Shown one piece after another: positions 44,525 through 54,173 of a stretch of DNA of 64,000 bases. The notes beneath the pieces are model-generated. The model was not told the origin of the DNA. It worked only from the letters and a program-made list of their open reading frames with translations, and did no database searches. The DNA lies in the NCBI RefSeq assembly GCF_007993755.1, contig NZ_CP042467.1:1650001-1714000 (forward strand). Direction: 5' to 3'. Source of the stretch: Microvenator marinus. Lineage in GTDB: Bacteria; Myxococcota_A; Bradymonadia; Bradymonadales; Bradymonadaceae. The number at the start of each line of letters is the position of its first letter. The first letter of the stretch is position 1. The position numbers and the translations under genes are program-made.

Positions 44525-45805
44525 CTATGCGTCAACGGCATCCCTAACCGAGTCTTCCCAAGAATACATGGCGGGTTCGGACTCGATTAACGGCCCAAAA
44601 TAGGAGACGAACTCCTCAACACTCGACTTTGCAGCCGCAGCTAGCCCTTCCAATTCTTCCTTCGAATCAAAATCTTTCGCCGTCAAACGCTGCATGTAGC
44701 GCCGAGCGACAAGATATCCCTCTTGAGACACGTCCACGTTTCGCACGCGTGTCTTCCCGGTCTTTTGATCGCGCATCTCGTAGAACGGAATCGATTTGCG
44801 CTTTCCGTTCTCGATCAGCACCATCCCGTTGGTCCCTCCTTCCACAAGGAACCGAATCGCGGCGAAGCCCAAGTCTCGGGTGTACTCGATATCAAAAGGC
44901 ACAGGATCGGCGCATCGAAGCTCGTAGCCGAGCGTAACTTCGTTGAAACGCATGCCAATCTGACGTTGTTTCAGACGCTCTTCTACTTTTTCGCAAAGCA
45001 GACGCCCAAGTTGGAGGTCTGCGAGCAAGATATGACCAAATGAATCTCGCCGAATCTCTGGGAAATTCTCGAGGTCTTTATGGTCGAGATTCTCAATGAG
45101 ACCCTCTGCAACCACTGCCACACCCCACTTACGACCGCGCGAAAGGCCCTTAATGACGGCACCTTCAATGATCCGGGTGAGATTCTCGAGAGTCACGGGT
45201 CCATCAAACTCTTCGGGGATCAAAGTGAGCGTGGCGCCGGCTGCCTTCCCTATCCCGAGAGCCAAGTGGCCTGCTTGACGGCCCATACTGGTCACGATGT
45301 ACCAGCGGCTGCACGTCTGAGCATCGCGCATCAGGTTCTTAACCAGACCCACGCCCACGTGGCGCGCGGTGGTGTAGCCGAAGGTCGGCACGCCCTCTGG
45401 GAGCGGCAGGTCGTTGTCGATGGTCTTTGGCACATGCACGGTCTTCAGTTTGCCGGCCATCGCCTCCGCGATGACACTCGCACCATAGGCTGTATCGTCC
45501 CCGCCTATGGTCAGGAGCATATCGATCTTATGACGCTCTAAGGTAGCCACGACCTTCTCTAGGACTTCTGGTTGCTTGGGGTTTGTCCTCGACATGCCGA
45601 GAACTGCACCGCCCTCGAAGTGAATCCACGACACATCCTCAACCTTCAGTTGCTTAAGCTCGTCATCACGAAGACCTCGATAGCCGTCGAGAACGCCAAA
45701 GACTTCCCAGCCTTGATTGAGCGCCTCTAGAGCAGCGGCGTTGATTACAGAGTTGATGCCGGGAGCCGGGCCCCCACTTGCCAAGATCGCGATTCGCTTC
45801 GTCAT
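44525..45805 (-). CDS. pfp: PPi-dependent 6-phosphofructokinase
   Basis: The 426-residue protein is a phosphofructokinase of the PPi type. GGDDT (101-105) has Asp104 where ATP enzymes carry Gly, and PKTIDND (126-132) has Lys127 where ATP enzymes carry Gly; both are hallmarks of PPi use. The fructose 6-phosphate pocket is seen in GRQAGHLALGIGKAAGA and MGR. The reaction is reversible. Thirty bases separate it from the E2 gene. With the membrane pyrophosphatase at 20568 it suggests PPi as an energy currency. Confidence 0.85.
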   Translation of the reverse strand: MTKRIAILASGGPAPGINSVINAAALEALNQGWEVFGVLDGYRGLRDDELKQLKVEDVSWIHFEGGAVLGMSRTNPKQPEVLEKVVATLERHKIDMLLTIGGDDTAYGASVIAEAMAGKLKTVHVPKTIDNDLPLPEGVPTFGYTTARHVGVGLVKNLMRDAQTCSRWYIVTSMGRQAGHLALGIGKAAGATLTLIPEEFDGPVTLENLTRIIEGAVIKGLSRGRKWGVAVVAEGLIENLDHKDLENFPEIRRDSFGHILLADLQLGRLLCEKVEERLKQRQIGMRFNEVTLGYELRCADPVPFDIEYTRDLGFAAIRFLVEGGTNGMVLIENGKRKSIPFYEMRDQKTGKTRVRNVDVSQEGYLVARRYMQRLTAKDFDSKEELEGLAAAAKSSVEEFVSYFGPLIESEPAMYSWEDSVRDAVDA

Positions 45806-45835
45806 CGTTCTAACCCGTTGGTATTGAGAGTTTGG

Positions 45836-47089
45836 TCACACGAGCAACAAGATTGGGTTCTCAAGTAGGCGTCGAAGCTCCATCAAGAACTCCGCACCTA
45901 CCGCCCCGTCCACCGCGCGGTGGTCACACGAAAGTGTGATCTTCATGCGAGTTCCGACCACGATCTCGCCGTCCTCGACCACCGGCGTCTGGCGAACAGA
46001 CCCACAGGCAAGAATGGCTGCCTCTGGCGGGTTAATGATCGCTGAGAACTCGTCGATCTGGTACATGCCGAGGTTCGAAATCGAGAAGGTGCTCCCCGTG
46101 TATTCATGCGGCTTGAGTCGCTTATCCTTCGCGCGCGAAGCCAACTCTCGAATCTCAGTTGCAACCTGACTAAGTGTCTTCTGGTCTGCGTCTCGAATCA
46201 CTGGAGTGATCAGGCCATCAGGGATAGCCACGGCGACGCCAACGTGCACGTCGTCGTATTGCTCGATGCTATCGCCACGGAACGCCACGTTCATCTTCGG
46301 ATAGTTTCGAAGCGCCACAGCACTCGCTTTGACGATCAGGTCGTTCACCGAAATCTTGACTTCAGATCCGGCAGCCTTGAGTTGTGCATTGATCTCCGCG
46401 CGCTGAGCCATGGCCTTCGCCATGTCGATATCTGCGGTGAGGTAGAAGTGTGGAGTATCGTTCCAAACTTCGACCAACCGACGCGCGATGGTCTTTCTCA
46501 TCTGACTCAGGGCGACCATATTGGACGAGCTATCTGCCGCGCCCTGGGCCACTCTGCTTTGAGACGGCGCACCGGCTTCTTCCACATCTTTCATGATGAT
46601 GCGCCCATGTGGACCAGAGCCTTCGAGGGTCGCAAGGTCCAACCCCTTTTCCTTGGCCATCTTTCTCGCGACAGGGCTCGCTTTGATGCGGTCCGAATCA
46701 TCCGATTCAGGCTTAGGAGCCGCCTTCTCTGGCTTGGCTTCGGCTTTGGGAGCTTGCTCCTCAACGGCCTTGGTCTCCGGCTTTGCTTCCTGAGCAGGCG
46801 CGGATGAACCCTTCTGACCCAGGCCCGCCAAAAGATCGGAGATATCCTCGCCCTTCTTTCCGACCACCGCCAGTGGAGCTCCAACCACCAGGGCGTCACC
46901 CTTCTTTGCGATGAGCTTCAAGAGCACGCCGTCGTGGAAGGACTCCATCTCCATCGTCGCTTTGTCGGTCTCGATTTCAGCGATCAGCTCTCCTTCCTCT
47001 ACCGAATCACCTTCGGACTTCAGCCACTCCACAAGAGTGCCTTCTTCCATCGTCGGGCTCAGAGCCAACATCGTAATTACTTCAGCCAT
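45836..47089 (-). CDS. pdhC: pyruvate dehydrogenase E2 (dihydrolipoyl acetyltransferase)
   Basis: The 417-residue protein has one lipoyl domain with the lipoylated Lys43 in ETDKATME, a flexible Ala/Pro/Glu linker, a peripheral-subunit-binding domain (SPVARKMAKEKGLDLATLEGSGPHGRI) and the catalytic acyltransferase domain with LSCDHRAVDGAVGAEFL (catalytic His in DHRxxDG). It transfers acetyl groups from E1 to CoA. It lies nine bases downstream of pdhB. Lipoyl attachment requires lipA, encoded at 35651. Confidence 0.93.
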   Translation of the reverse strand: MAEVITMLALSPTMEEGTLVEWLKSEGDSVEEGELIAEIETDKATMEMESFHDGVLLKLIAKKGDALVVGAPLAVVGKKGEDISDLLAGLGQKGSSAPAQEAKPETKAVEEQAPKAEAKPEKAAPKPESDDSDRIKASPVARKMAKEKGLDLATLEGSGPHGRIIMKDVEEAGAPSQSRVAQGAADSSSNMVALSQMRKTIARRLVEVWNDTPHFYLTADIDMAKAMAQRAEINAQLKAAGSEVKISVNDLIVKASAVALRNYPKMNVAFRGDSIEQYDDVHVGVAVAIPDGLITPVIRDADQKTLSQVATEIRELASRAKDKRLKPHEYTGSTFSISNLGMYQIDEFSAIINPPEAAILACGSVRQTPVVEDGEIVVGTRMKITLSCDHRAVDGAVGAEFLMELRRLLENPILLLV

Positions 47090-47098
47090 GAAATCTCC

Positions 47099-48079
47099 TT
47101 AGTCGCGATAGCAGGCTCGTTTGACGGCCTCGATAACCTTCTCCTCGTTCGGGAGGTTAAGCGGCTCAAGGTTAAACGCGTAGGGCATCGGAATATCGCG
47201 CTGGTGCACTCGGCCCACTGGCGCATCAAGATAATCGAATAGATCTCGGGAAATGAAATCGGAAACACTCGCTCCGACACTAGCCCAGGTCCATCCTTCT
47301 TCCACAATGACCACACGGTTGGTCTTCTTAATCGAGCGACGAATCGCGTCCTTGTCCAAGGGCCGCAAAGAACGCAAGTCCAGCACTTCAGCCGAGATGC
47401 CCTCCTCTTCGAGCTTCGCAGCCGCGGCCATCGACGTGTGAACCATTCGACTCCACGAAATGATCGTACAATCAGAGCCCTCTTTCTTGACGTCAGCCTC
47501 GCCAAACGGAATCAGATACTCTTCTTCGGGGACCTCTCCTTCCCAGCCGTACATGATTTCCGACTCGATGAAGATCACCGGATCCGGGTCACGAATCGCC
47601 GTCTTCAACATACCCTTCGCATCGTAAGGGGTTGCTGGCATCATCACTTTCAAGCCCGGGAAATGAACATATTGTTGCTCGAGTGCTTGAGAATGCTGCG
47701 CGGCAAGCGCGCCACCTGCCCCACCCGGGCCACGGATGACGATAGGACATGCAAGCTGTCCGCCCGACATATATCTCATTTTGGCGGCCGTGTTCGCGAT
47801 TTGGTCCAACGCCAAAATCGCAAAGTTGAACGTCATCATCTCCACCACGGGCTTCATCCCGACCATGGCTGCGCCAATCCCGATACCGGCAAAGCCGGCT
47901 TCGGTGATAGGTGTGTCGATAACGCGTTTTGCGCCAAACTTGTCCAAGAGACCCTGGCTGACCTTATAGGCACCATTGTACTCTGCCACTTCCTCGCCCA
48001 TCAGGAACACGTGTTCGTCGCGTGACATCTCCTCGGCGAGCGCTTCATTTAATGCTTGTCTAAAGGCAATTTTTCGCAT
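47099..48079 (-). CDS. pdhB: pyruvate dehydrogenase E1 beta subunit
   Basis: The 326-residue product has the transketolase pyrimidine-binding half (FLMGEEVAEYNGAYKVSQGLLDKFG, DTPITEAGFAGIGIGAAMVGMKPVVE) and C-domain (TIISWSRMVHTSMAAAAKLEEEGI..EVLDLRSLRPLD). It is the E1-beta partner of the gene at 48095. The operon order is E1-alpha, E1-beta, E2, PPi-PFK. Confidence 0.94.
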   Translation of the reverse strand: MRKIAFRQALNEALAEEMSRDEHVFLMGEEVAEYNGAYKVSQGLLDKFGAKRVIDTPITEAGFAGIGIGAAMVGMKPVVEMMTFNFAILALDQIANTAAKMRYMSGGQLACPIVIRGPGGAGGALAAQHSQALEQQYVHFPGLKVMMPATPYDAKGMLKTAIRDPDPVIFIESEIMYGWEGEVPEEEYLIPFGEADVKKEGSDCTIISWSRMVHTSMAAAAKLEEEGISAEVLDLRSLRPLDKDAIRRSIKKTNRVVIVEEGWTWASVGASVSDFISRDLFDYLDAPVGRVHQRDIPMPYAFNLEPLNLPNEEKVIEAVKRACYRD

Positions 48080-48094
48080 GATTTTTCACTCCGC

Positions 48095-49177
48095 CTATTC
48101 AATGTCCCAAGACCAATCCACATAAATATCCGTTTCGAGCTCCGAAGGATCAGGAAACGCGGAATCGTCAGCAAATTTAACCGCGTCTTTAGCGATATCC
48201 TTGGCTTTCGCGTCCATCTCGTTGAGCTGGTCCGGAGTCCGAATCTGCGTCGAAGCGAGCCACTGCTGCACCCGAATCAACGGATCAGCTGCCATTTCGG
48301 CTTCGAGTTCTTCTTTGGTTCGGTAGTTCGCAGGGTCGCTCATCGAGTGACCACGGAATCGATAAGTCACAACGTCTAGGAGAGTAGGCAACGACTCGTT
48401 GCGAGCGCGATCGATGGCGTCCTTGATGCCATAATACGAGCGGAAGAGGTCCTTTCCATCAACCTGGGCTCGAGCCATTCCGTACGCAAGCGCCTTCTCA
48501 GAAAGGTCGTGAACCGAGCTTGCACGGCTCAACTCAGTACCCATCGCGTACTTGTTGTTTTCCACGATGAAGACGATCGGCAGCTTCCATAGTTGCGCCA
48601 TGTTGAACGTCTCATGGACCACGCCCTGATGAATCGCGCCGTCGCCAAGGAAACACAGCGTCACCGCGTTCTCATCGCGGTACTTGGCAGCAAATGCGAT
48701 ACCCGCAGCGGTAGGTACCTGTCCACCAACGAGTCCCCATCCGCCGTAGAATTTCTTCTCGACGCTGAATAGGTGCATCGAGCCACCTTTACCGCGGCTA
48801 CATCCAGTCTCCTTTCCGAAGAGCTCTGCCATGACTTCACGTGGCGTCATTCCTTTGGAGAGCGCGTGGCCGTGGGCACGGTAGGCAGAGACGGCGTAAT
48901 CCTTATCTTCCAAACCCGCCATTGCACCTACGGAAACAGGTTCTTGCCCAATATAGAGATGGCAGAACCCTTTGATCTTCCCCATCTGATATTGGCGACC
49001 GGCTACTTCCTCGAATCGGCGAAGCACGAGCATTTCTTCGTACATCTCAACAATTCGGTCCTCGCCCAGATCCTTCAAGGCGCGCTTCGCAAGAGCCTTG
49101 TCCAAATACTCGGGGCTTCCGTTCTTGGCAGATTTGCGCTTCGCGGGTTGCTCAGCGGCTGACGACTTTTCAACCAT
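48095..49177 (-). CDS. pdhA: pyruvate dehydrogenase E1 alpha subunit
   Basis: The 360-residue product carries the TPP-binding motif GDGAIHQGVVHETFNMAQLWKLPIVFIVENN, together with RAHGHALSKGMT and YRFRGHSMSDPANYR, typical of E1-alpha. It decarboxylates pyruvate with TPP. An N-terminal Lys/Ala-rich extension of about 25 residues precedes the domain. No E3 gene is seen in the window. The F1-alpha-like unit lies 43 bases upstream. Confidence 0.94.
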   Translation of the reverse strand: MVEKSSAAEQPAKRKSAKNGSPEYLDKALAKRALKDLGEDRIVEMYEEMLVLRRFEEVAGRQYQMGKIKGFCHLYIGQEPVSVGAMAGLEDKDYAVSAYRAHGHALSKGMTPREVMAELFGKETGCSRGKGGSMHLFSVEKKFYGGWGLVGGQVPTAAGIAFAAKYRDENAVTLCFLGDGAIHQGVVHETFNMAQLWKLPIVFIVENNKYAMGTELSRASSVHDLSEKALAYGMARAQVDGKDLFRSYYGIKDAIDRARNESLPTLLDVVTYRFRGHSMSDPANYRTKEELEAEMAADPLIRVQQWLASTQIRTPDQLNEMDAKAKDIAKDAVKFADDSAFPDPSELETDIYVDWSWDIE

Positions 49178-49220
49178 GTCTTGCTCTTATGTAGGAAACA
49201 ATAAAAGATGCGCGATATGC

Positions 49221-50270
49221 TTAGTTCTCGGGATGCTGAGAGTCAAGCAGCGTGGCTAGCGAGAAGTCCAATTCGTCCGCCCGCGCGATGGTAGTGCGCT
49301 CTTCGTCGGTGAGCTCAATATCCCCGAGCAAACTTCGGCGTTCTCGGGCGAGTTCAGCGCGGTTGAGAAGCGCCAAGACTTGACTTCCGTCACCCAATTT
49401 TGAATGGCTTCGCGTGATATCCACGGTGCCATCAGGCGCGACCCAGAGTCGGGTATCCGCATCACAAAAGCTCAACGACTCCGCGTAAAACGCCGACCCC
49501 ATCCCCTTGAGCGGGACACGGATGAAAACGGTGACCTTACCTGATTTCGTACTTACGACCGACTCGAGTAGGTCATCAAGGGCACGGCTCAAGGGTTTAC
49601 CCTCCATGACCGGACCAGATTCATGCTGAATCTCTAGGATGGGCAACTCGAACCCCAGGGCAATGTCTTTGCCTGCGTCTCGGGATGCGGCGGTCTGAGC
49701 CACTGCGGCTCGAATCGCAAACCACCTCTCGTACGCATCTTGGCCCACGACTTGAACATCGGCCTCGAGGCTCTCTCCGGCCACGATTCTGTGCACGTTG
49801 CCCGATCGCCGCCAAAGTGCATTCCAAATCTGACTGTCAGACGTCTCATCAAAGATCAGATTTACACCACCTTGGACGAGTGGCACTGCCTCATCGACTT
49901 CGGCGACGCCAAGCGAAATCGCACCTCGATTGGGGTCGATCTCCATAAACCCAGGAATTCTAGAGTCGAGCGCAGCGCCATGCTCTGCCCATTCAAGCTC
50001 CCTGACTTCGCTTCGCGCTTTTAAGGGCGAAAGTTTGGCTGGAAATCCCAAAACCTCTACCTTAGCCCCCACGGTCCATTGAGACGTATCAAACACTTGA
50101 ACCCTAGCTTTCCGCGAGCCCGTAAAGGAATGCACCCGGCCGATCGCTCCTTCAGACTTGATGGCCTGCCCAATGGTGGCGCGCACGTCTCCCAGATCCA
50201 CAATCACTTCGTGGCTACCGACCTCCACCACTTGCAGGTCGGTGGATGCGTAATCATAGAGATCGTTCAT
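49221..50270 (-). CDS. F1-ATPase alpha-like protein lacking P-loop
   Basis: The 349-residue protein shows the F1 alpha layout. There is an N-terminal strand-rich region (residues 10-120); GVAEVDEAVPLVQGGVNLIFDETSDSQ (121-147), where F1 alpha has [28 protein letters not shown], so the Walker A is gone; LPILEIQHESG (209-219) at the Walker B region without its Asp pair; and a C-terminal half close to alpha, from FIRVPLKGMGSAFYAES through TRSHSKLGDGSQVLALL to the helical ERRSLLGDIELTDEERTTIARA. It cannot bind ATP in the usual way. It overlaps the coiled-coil membrane gene by four bases. Family inference is by eye; function unknown. Confidence 0.5.
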   Translation of the reverse strand: MNDLYDYASTDLQVVEVGSHEVIVDLGDVRATIGQAIKSEGAIGRVHSFTGSRKARVQVFDTSQWTVGAKVEVLGFPAKLSPLKARSEVRELEWAEHGAALDSRIPGFMEIDPNRGAISLGVAEVDEAVPLVQGGVNLIFDETSDSQIWNALWRRSGNVHRIVAGESLEADVQVVGQDAYERWFAIRAAVAQTAASRDAGKDIALGFELPILEIQHESGPVMEGKPLSRALDDLLESVVSTKSGKVTVFIRVPLKGMGSAFYAESLSFCDADTRLWVAPDGTVDITRSHSKLGDGSQVLALLNRAELARERRSLLGDIELTDEERTTIARADELDFSLATLLDSQHPEN

Positions 50271-51760
50271 TTGCTTACCTCACTAAGGTTTTTCGGCTCC
50301 AAACCGCCAGGAATCTCCCACGCATCGGGTCTAATCGCCGTCATCGGCGCATCGTAGTTGTCCCAGTGTTTGAAATTTCGACCTTCGCAAAAGACACATA
50401 TACCCGAGGAGCTCACCGCCCAACCAAATGACTGCTCGCTTCGCCACTTCTCAATTTTTGCCTCTAACTTTATCTCTTTTCCGTCAATGAAGAGCTTCGA
50501 GGCTCGGATCTCGTAATCGGTTTCTTCTGCTTCCTCAGAAAGACTCAAGATTGCCGGCGGCCATGTCATTCTCCAATGACGTACGATCGCTCCCAATACA
50601 AGCCAGGTTGCCACCGTTCCGAAACCGACGGGGAAGACCCATGGCCGAAACCAAACTGGGGTTCCTCCCATCTGAAGCATCGTCCCAAACACGATGCTGA
50701 ACACAAAAAAGGGTCCCGCGACGACCAAGAATTCGAGCGCGGAGATTGGAGCCCACTCGTCGACCACTCGACTTGCGACCCCTCGCACGCTCACTTCCTT
50801 TGGCGCCTCCTCTAATTTCTCTTCGACCGGCTCTTCTTCGACTACCTCTTCTTCGACCGCTTCTTCTTCGACTTCAACCGGCTCTGATTCAGATTCTTCT
50901 TCGACCGGCTCGTCGTCGAATTCTTTCACCGAATCCATGGGAGCTGTAGGCCCGACGTCGGGGTCCGTGGGGCCCCAAGTTTCGGCCGACTCACGCTCCC
51001 ACTCACTCGTCCCTTCGGTGGGTAACTTTTCGGTCTTCCGGCTCGATTCGTCCGGCACGACGACCTTTTCCTTAGGCTTAACTCCAAAAACGAGGCCCCT
51101 CATCAAGTCCAAAAATTCCTCGAGTTCCTCCAAACCTTCGCCAACATGCTCCAATCCCTCGAAGACCAGGCGCTCCAGAGTCTCCCAAGCGGCTTTCGCC
51201 TCCTTTGCCCGAGCTCTCTGCTCCTCCCAAAGATCGGCGATCTCCTTTTGAGTCTCCTCGCCTCGCTCCACGTCTCCACTCGACACCAACTGCTGGAGCG
51301 CGTGTTCATCCTTCTCTCGTTTTTCCTCAATATCGAGGAGCACCTCATCGAGTATATCTGCAAGCTGTTCTTGCGCTTCTTCCGCCCCAATCCGCGTCCG
51401 TTCGGAGAGCTTTTGCAGAAACTCACCCACCTCTTCGAGCTCTTCGGCAAACGAATCATCTGGTGATTTGCCTACAAAATTCGTTCTAAAGAGCGTTTCC
51501 ACACGAGAAGCACCAAACGCCACGACCCGCGGCCCAAGGACAAGACGCATCTCGTCGAACTCAAACTGGAACCATTCCCGAATCCAAGCGGGGTCAATCT
51601 TTAGCCAAATGGGCATCCCGTTTGATGCCTTCGAAATTCTCCCCTCATAGGTGTCCAATTCCTGAGCCAGCCGATCCCTCAGATCGTCCAAATCATCTTC
51701 AAGTCTGGACAGCGCGCCGCTGACAACACGGTCTTGGCGCGGATCGCTTTCATTACTCAT
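50267..51760 (-). CDS. coiled-coil two-TM membrane protein, partner of the F1-alpha-like gene
   Basis: The ATG at 51760 (MSNESDPRQD) is preferred to an upstream TTG. Residues about 105-230 are coiled coil, followed by a very acidic stretch with EEE and EPVE repeats (about 265-330), two transmembrane segments (ISALEFLVVAGPFFVFSIVFG and VFPVGFGTVATWLVLGAIV), and a C-terminal soluble domain with an Ile/Val-rich strand region. I do not recognise the family. The stop overlaps the F1-alpha-like start by four bases (ATGA), so they form an obligate unit. Confidence 0.6.
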   Translation of the reverse strand: MSNESDPRQDRVVSGALSRLEDDLDDLRDRLAQELDTYEGRISKASNGMPIWLKIDPAWIREWFQFEFDEMRLVLGPRVVAFGASRVETLFRTNFVGKSPDDSFAEELEEVGEFLQKLSERTRIGAEEAQEQLADILDEVLLDIEEKREKDEHALQQLVSSGDVERGEETQKEIADLWEEQRARAKEAKAAWETLERLVFEGLEHVGEGLEELEEFLDLMRGLVFGVKPKEKVVVPDESSRKTEKLPTEGTSEWERESAETWGPTDPDVGPTAPMDSVKEFDDEPVEEESESEPVEVEEEAVEEEVVEEEPVEEKLEEAPKEVSVRGVASRVVDEWAPISALEFLVVAGPFFVFSIVFGTMLQMGGTPVWFRPWVFPVGFGTVATWLVLGAIVRHWRMTWPPAILSLSEEAEETDYEIRASKLFIDGKEIKLEAKIEKWRSEQSFGWAVSSSGICVFCEGRNFKHWDNYDAPMTAIRPDAWEIPGGLEPKNLSEVSK

Positions 51761-51911
51761 CAATTCTACCCGGGTTTGCTCCGCGCGTACTCTGGATGAA
51801 CACGGCGCACTTCGTCAACACGAGCCTGTAGGGGAGTGCCGTGAAACCCTTGTCTTGTACGAGATAATCACGTAGGTTCGAGAAGTTGAGGGACACAGAG
51901 CGGAGAGAAGC

Positions 51912-52547
51912 GTGTACGAAGCAAGTACTTCAAAAACCAGTAACCTAATTCTGGCGGGTGGCGTTGCAGTTGCCGTCTGCCTCACTGTCATTCTAGTTTT
52001 TATGGTCTTCAGCTCAGATGCAAGTGCTGACGAAGCTGACGTCAATCTGGAGGCTCTGACCAAAGCCTATGAGCAGCACGTCAAGTCGGGCTCGAAGGAT
52101 CTGCGTGCATTCGAGACGCGCGTTAACCAACCCGATATCTACAGCGGTACAGACCGTGTTTCTGTTCAACTCGACCAGAAAGGCACCCTTGTAGGGTTCG
52201 TGGACAATGACGGTACTCCCGGCTATCAGGCGACCGATACGCTCGTGTTCAATTTGGAAGCTGAGAAAGAGAGCGAGAAAATCGTGGCAAACGATCGCCA
52301 GCAGCGCTACTACTCGTATCACTCTCCCGGAATCTTTCACTATTACTTGATCTCCCGAATGCTCACCAACCAGCACTCGTATTACGGCGGTCGCTACTAC
52401 CGTGCCCCTAGCTCGGCGCGATACGTCAAATCGGGCTATCACAGCCGTCTGAAGCGCTCAGTGGGCTCAAGTTCGAGCCGAAGCGTGCGTTCCGGTAGTT
52501 TTGGCAGTCGCCGCTCATCAGGCGGCAGTTCTGGTTTCGGCAAGTGA
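51912..52547 (+). CDS. single-pass membrane protein with Ser/Gly/Arg tail
   Basis: The 211-residue protein starts at a GTG (51912) with GGAGAG upstream. One membrane segment (LILAGGVAVAVCLTVILVFMVF) is followed by a beta-rich domain (about 50-120) and a basic Tyr/Ser/Gly/Arg tail (SSSSRSVRSGSFGSRRSSGGSSGFGK), perhaps phosphorylated or nucleic-acid-binding. It lies nine bases before the spermidine synthase-like gene, so an operon is likely. Confidence 0.6.
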   Translation: MYEASTSKTSNLILAGGVAVAVCLTVILVFMVFSSDASADEADVNLEALTKAYEQHVKSGSKDLRAFETRVNQPDIYSGTDRVSVQLDQKGTLVGFVDNDGTPGYQATDTLVFNLEAEKESEKIVANDRQQRYYSYHSPGIFHYYLISRMLTNQHSYYGGRYYRAPSSARYVKSGYHSRLKRSVGSSSSRSVRSGSFGSRRSSGGSSGFGK

Positions 52548-52556
52548 ACATAGACC

Positions 52557-54137
52557 GTGCATAACGACATCGAAGAACCTGAGGTTCCTCCAAACCTGAG
52601 CCGCTCTGACCGTGAGCGGCTCGCGGTGCTTTTGGGGTCCATCCTCCTCATCGCGCTTTGCAGCATCACCTACGAGCTGATCATTGGGACACTCTCGAGC
52701 TACCTGCTCGGAAACAGCGTCTACCAATTCAGCATCATCATCGGGCTCTACATGAGCGCGATGGGCGTGGGGTCCTTTTTGAGCCGCTACGTCACAAAGA
52801 ATCTGCTCGAAGCCTTCTTCTGGGTTGAAATCGGAGTCGGAATCCTGGGCGGGCTCTCGGCGACAGCTCTCTTTGGCCTCTTTGTGTTTTCTCCGTATTT
52901 TCAGTGGTTCATATGGCTTTGGACCTTTGCAATCGGGGTGCTGGTCGGGCTCGAAATCCCGCTTCTCACACGCTACGTGAGGCGATACGCAGCTCTAAGG
53001 CATGCACTCGCCAATGTTCTAAGCTGGGACTACATCGGAGCTCTCGCAGGGTCGCTGGCGTTTCCTCTCGTGCTTCTGCCCCAACTCGGACTCTTGAACA
53101 CGGCAGCCGCCGTAGGTGTCATTAATCTCGCTGTCGCCGGACTCGGGATCTGGTTTTTCCGCGACGAAATCACCGGCAAGACACGACTCATGGGCGCATT
53201 CTTCATTGCGCTCACGGGCCTGATCGGAATCCTCTTAACGAGCACGACTTTCGAGTCGTTTCTGGACCGCAGGATGTTCGCGGACACAGTCATCCACAAA
53301 GAAGTCACCAAGTATCAGAACCTCACCATCACGGCATGGAATAACGATCTGAGGCTCTACATCAACAATAATATTCAATTCTCCAGTGCCGATGAATATC
53401 GCTACCACGAGGCACTGGTGCTCCCGGCGATGGCGGCAAAACCAGACGCCAAACGTGTGGCTATCCTCGGTGGAGGAGATGGACTCGTCGTGCGTCAGCT
53501 CCAGGCATTCCCTGAAGTCGAAGAGATTGTGATGGTGGACCTTGACCCTCGAATGACCGAGCTCGCGAGCGAGCACGCGGCGCTCAAGCGAGTTAATAAC
53601 TTCGCCATGGAAGACCCTCGCCTCCGAGTTGTGCATGATGACGCCATGGCGTGGCTACAGGCTACTCCTGAGCGATTCGACGTCATCATCATTGACCTCC
53701 CCGACCCCAATAACGAAAGCCTCGCCAAGCTCTATTCAGTCGAGTTCTATCGACTCATCAGAAATCACCTCGCCGAAGACGGAGTCGCCGTTACCCAAAG
53801 CACCTCGGCCTACTATTCGGTCCGAGCCTTTTGGAGCATCAATCGGTCCATCGAAATGGCGTTCTGTGAGGACCGCTGCGAGGAACTCAACCTTCTGCCC
53901 TACCACGTCTGGGTCCCTTCGTTCGGGGACTGGGGGTTCAATCTCGTATCCAAGACCCCTTTGGAACCTGAGACTTGGGTGTTTGGCGATCACGCAAAAT
54001 TCATGACCCGTGAGAACTTCCAAACCGCGCTCTACTTCCCGCCGGACCTCGCCCGACAAGATGTCAAACCAAACCGATTGATTGAACCGGTGCTCATGGA
54101 CTATTACATGCGCGATTGGCGCCGGTTCCACCCTTAG
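52557..54137 (+). CDS. speE: membrane-fused spermidine synthase-like protein
   Basis: The 526-residue product has an N-terminal half with about seven transmembrane segments (LAVLLGSILLIALCSITYELIIG, WFIWLWTFAIGVLVGLEIPLL, ALAGSLAFPLVLLPQLGLL, AAAVGVINLAVAGLGIWFF) and a C-terminal SAM-binding fold with GGGDG, VDLDP and DDAMAWLQ...FDVIIIDLPDP, as in polyamine aminopropyltransferases. Whether it makes spermidine is unproven. It starts at a GTG and is co-directional with its neighbours. Confidence 0.8.
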   Translation: MHNDIEEPEVPPNLSRSDRERLAVLLGSILLIALCSITYELIIGTLSSYLLGNSVYQFSIIIGLYMSAMGVGSFLSRYVTKNLLEAFFWVEIGVGILGGLSATALFGLFVFSPYFQWFIWLWTFAIGVLVGLEIPLLTRYVRRYAALRHALANVLSWDYIGALAGSLAFPLVLLPQLGLLNTAAAVGVINLAVAGLGIWFFRDEITGKTRLMGAFFIALTGLIGILLTSTTFESFLDRRMFADTVIHKEVTKYQNLTITAWNNDLRLYINNNIQFSSADEYRYHEALVLPAMAAKPDAKRVAILGGGDGLVVRQLQAFPEVEEIVMVDLDPRMTELASEHAALKRVNNFAMEDPRLRVVHDDAMAWLQATPERFDVIIIDLPDPNNESLAKLYSVEFYRLIRNHLAEDGVAVTQSTSAYYSVRAFWSINRSIEMAFCEDRCEELNLLPYHVWVPSFGDWGFNLVSKTPLEPETWVFGDHAKFMTRENFQTALYFPPDLARQDVKPNRLIEPVLMDYYMRDWRRFHP

Positions 54138-54173
54138 CCCGCCCTACACATTTCTGCTCAACCGAGGTCGGTC

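Noticed and set aside
46106-46807. A 233-codon plus-strand frame inside pdhC
   Set aside because: It is antisense to a conserved E2 domain and has no domain or ribosome-site support.
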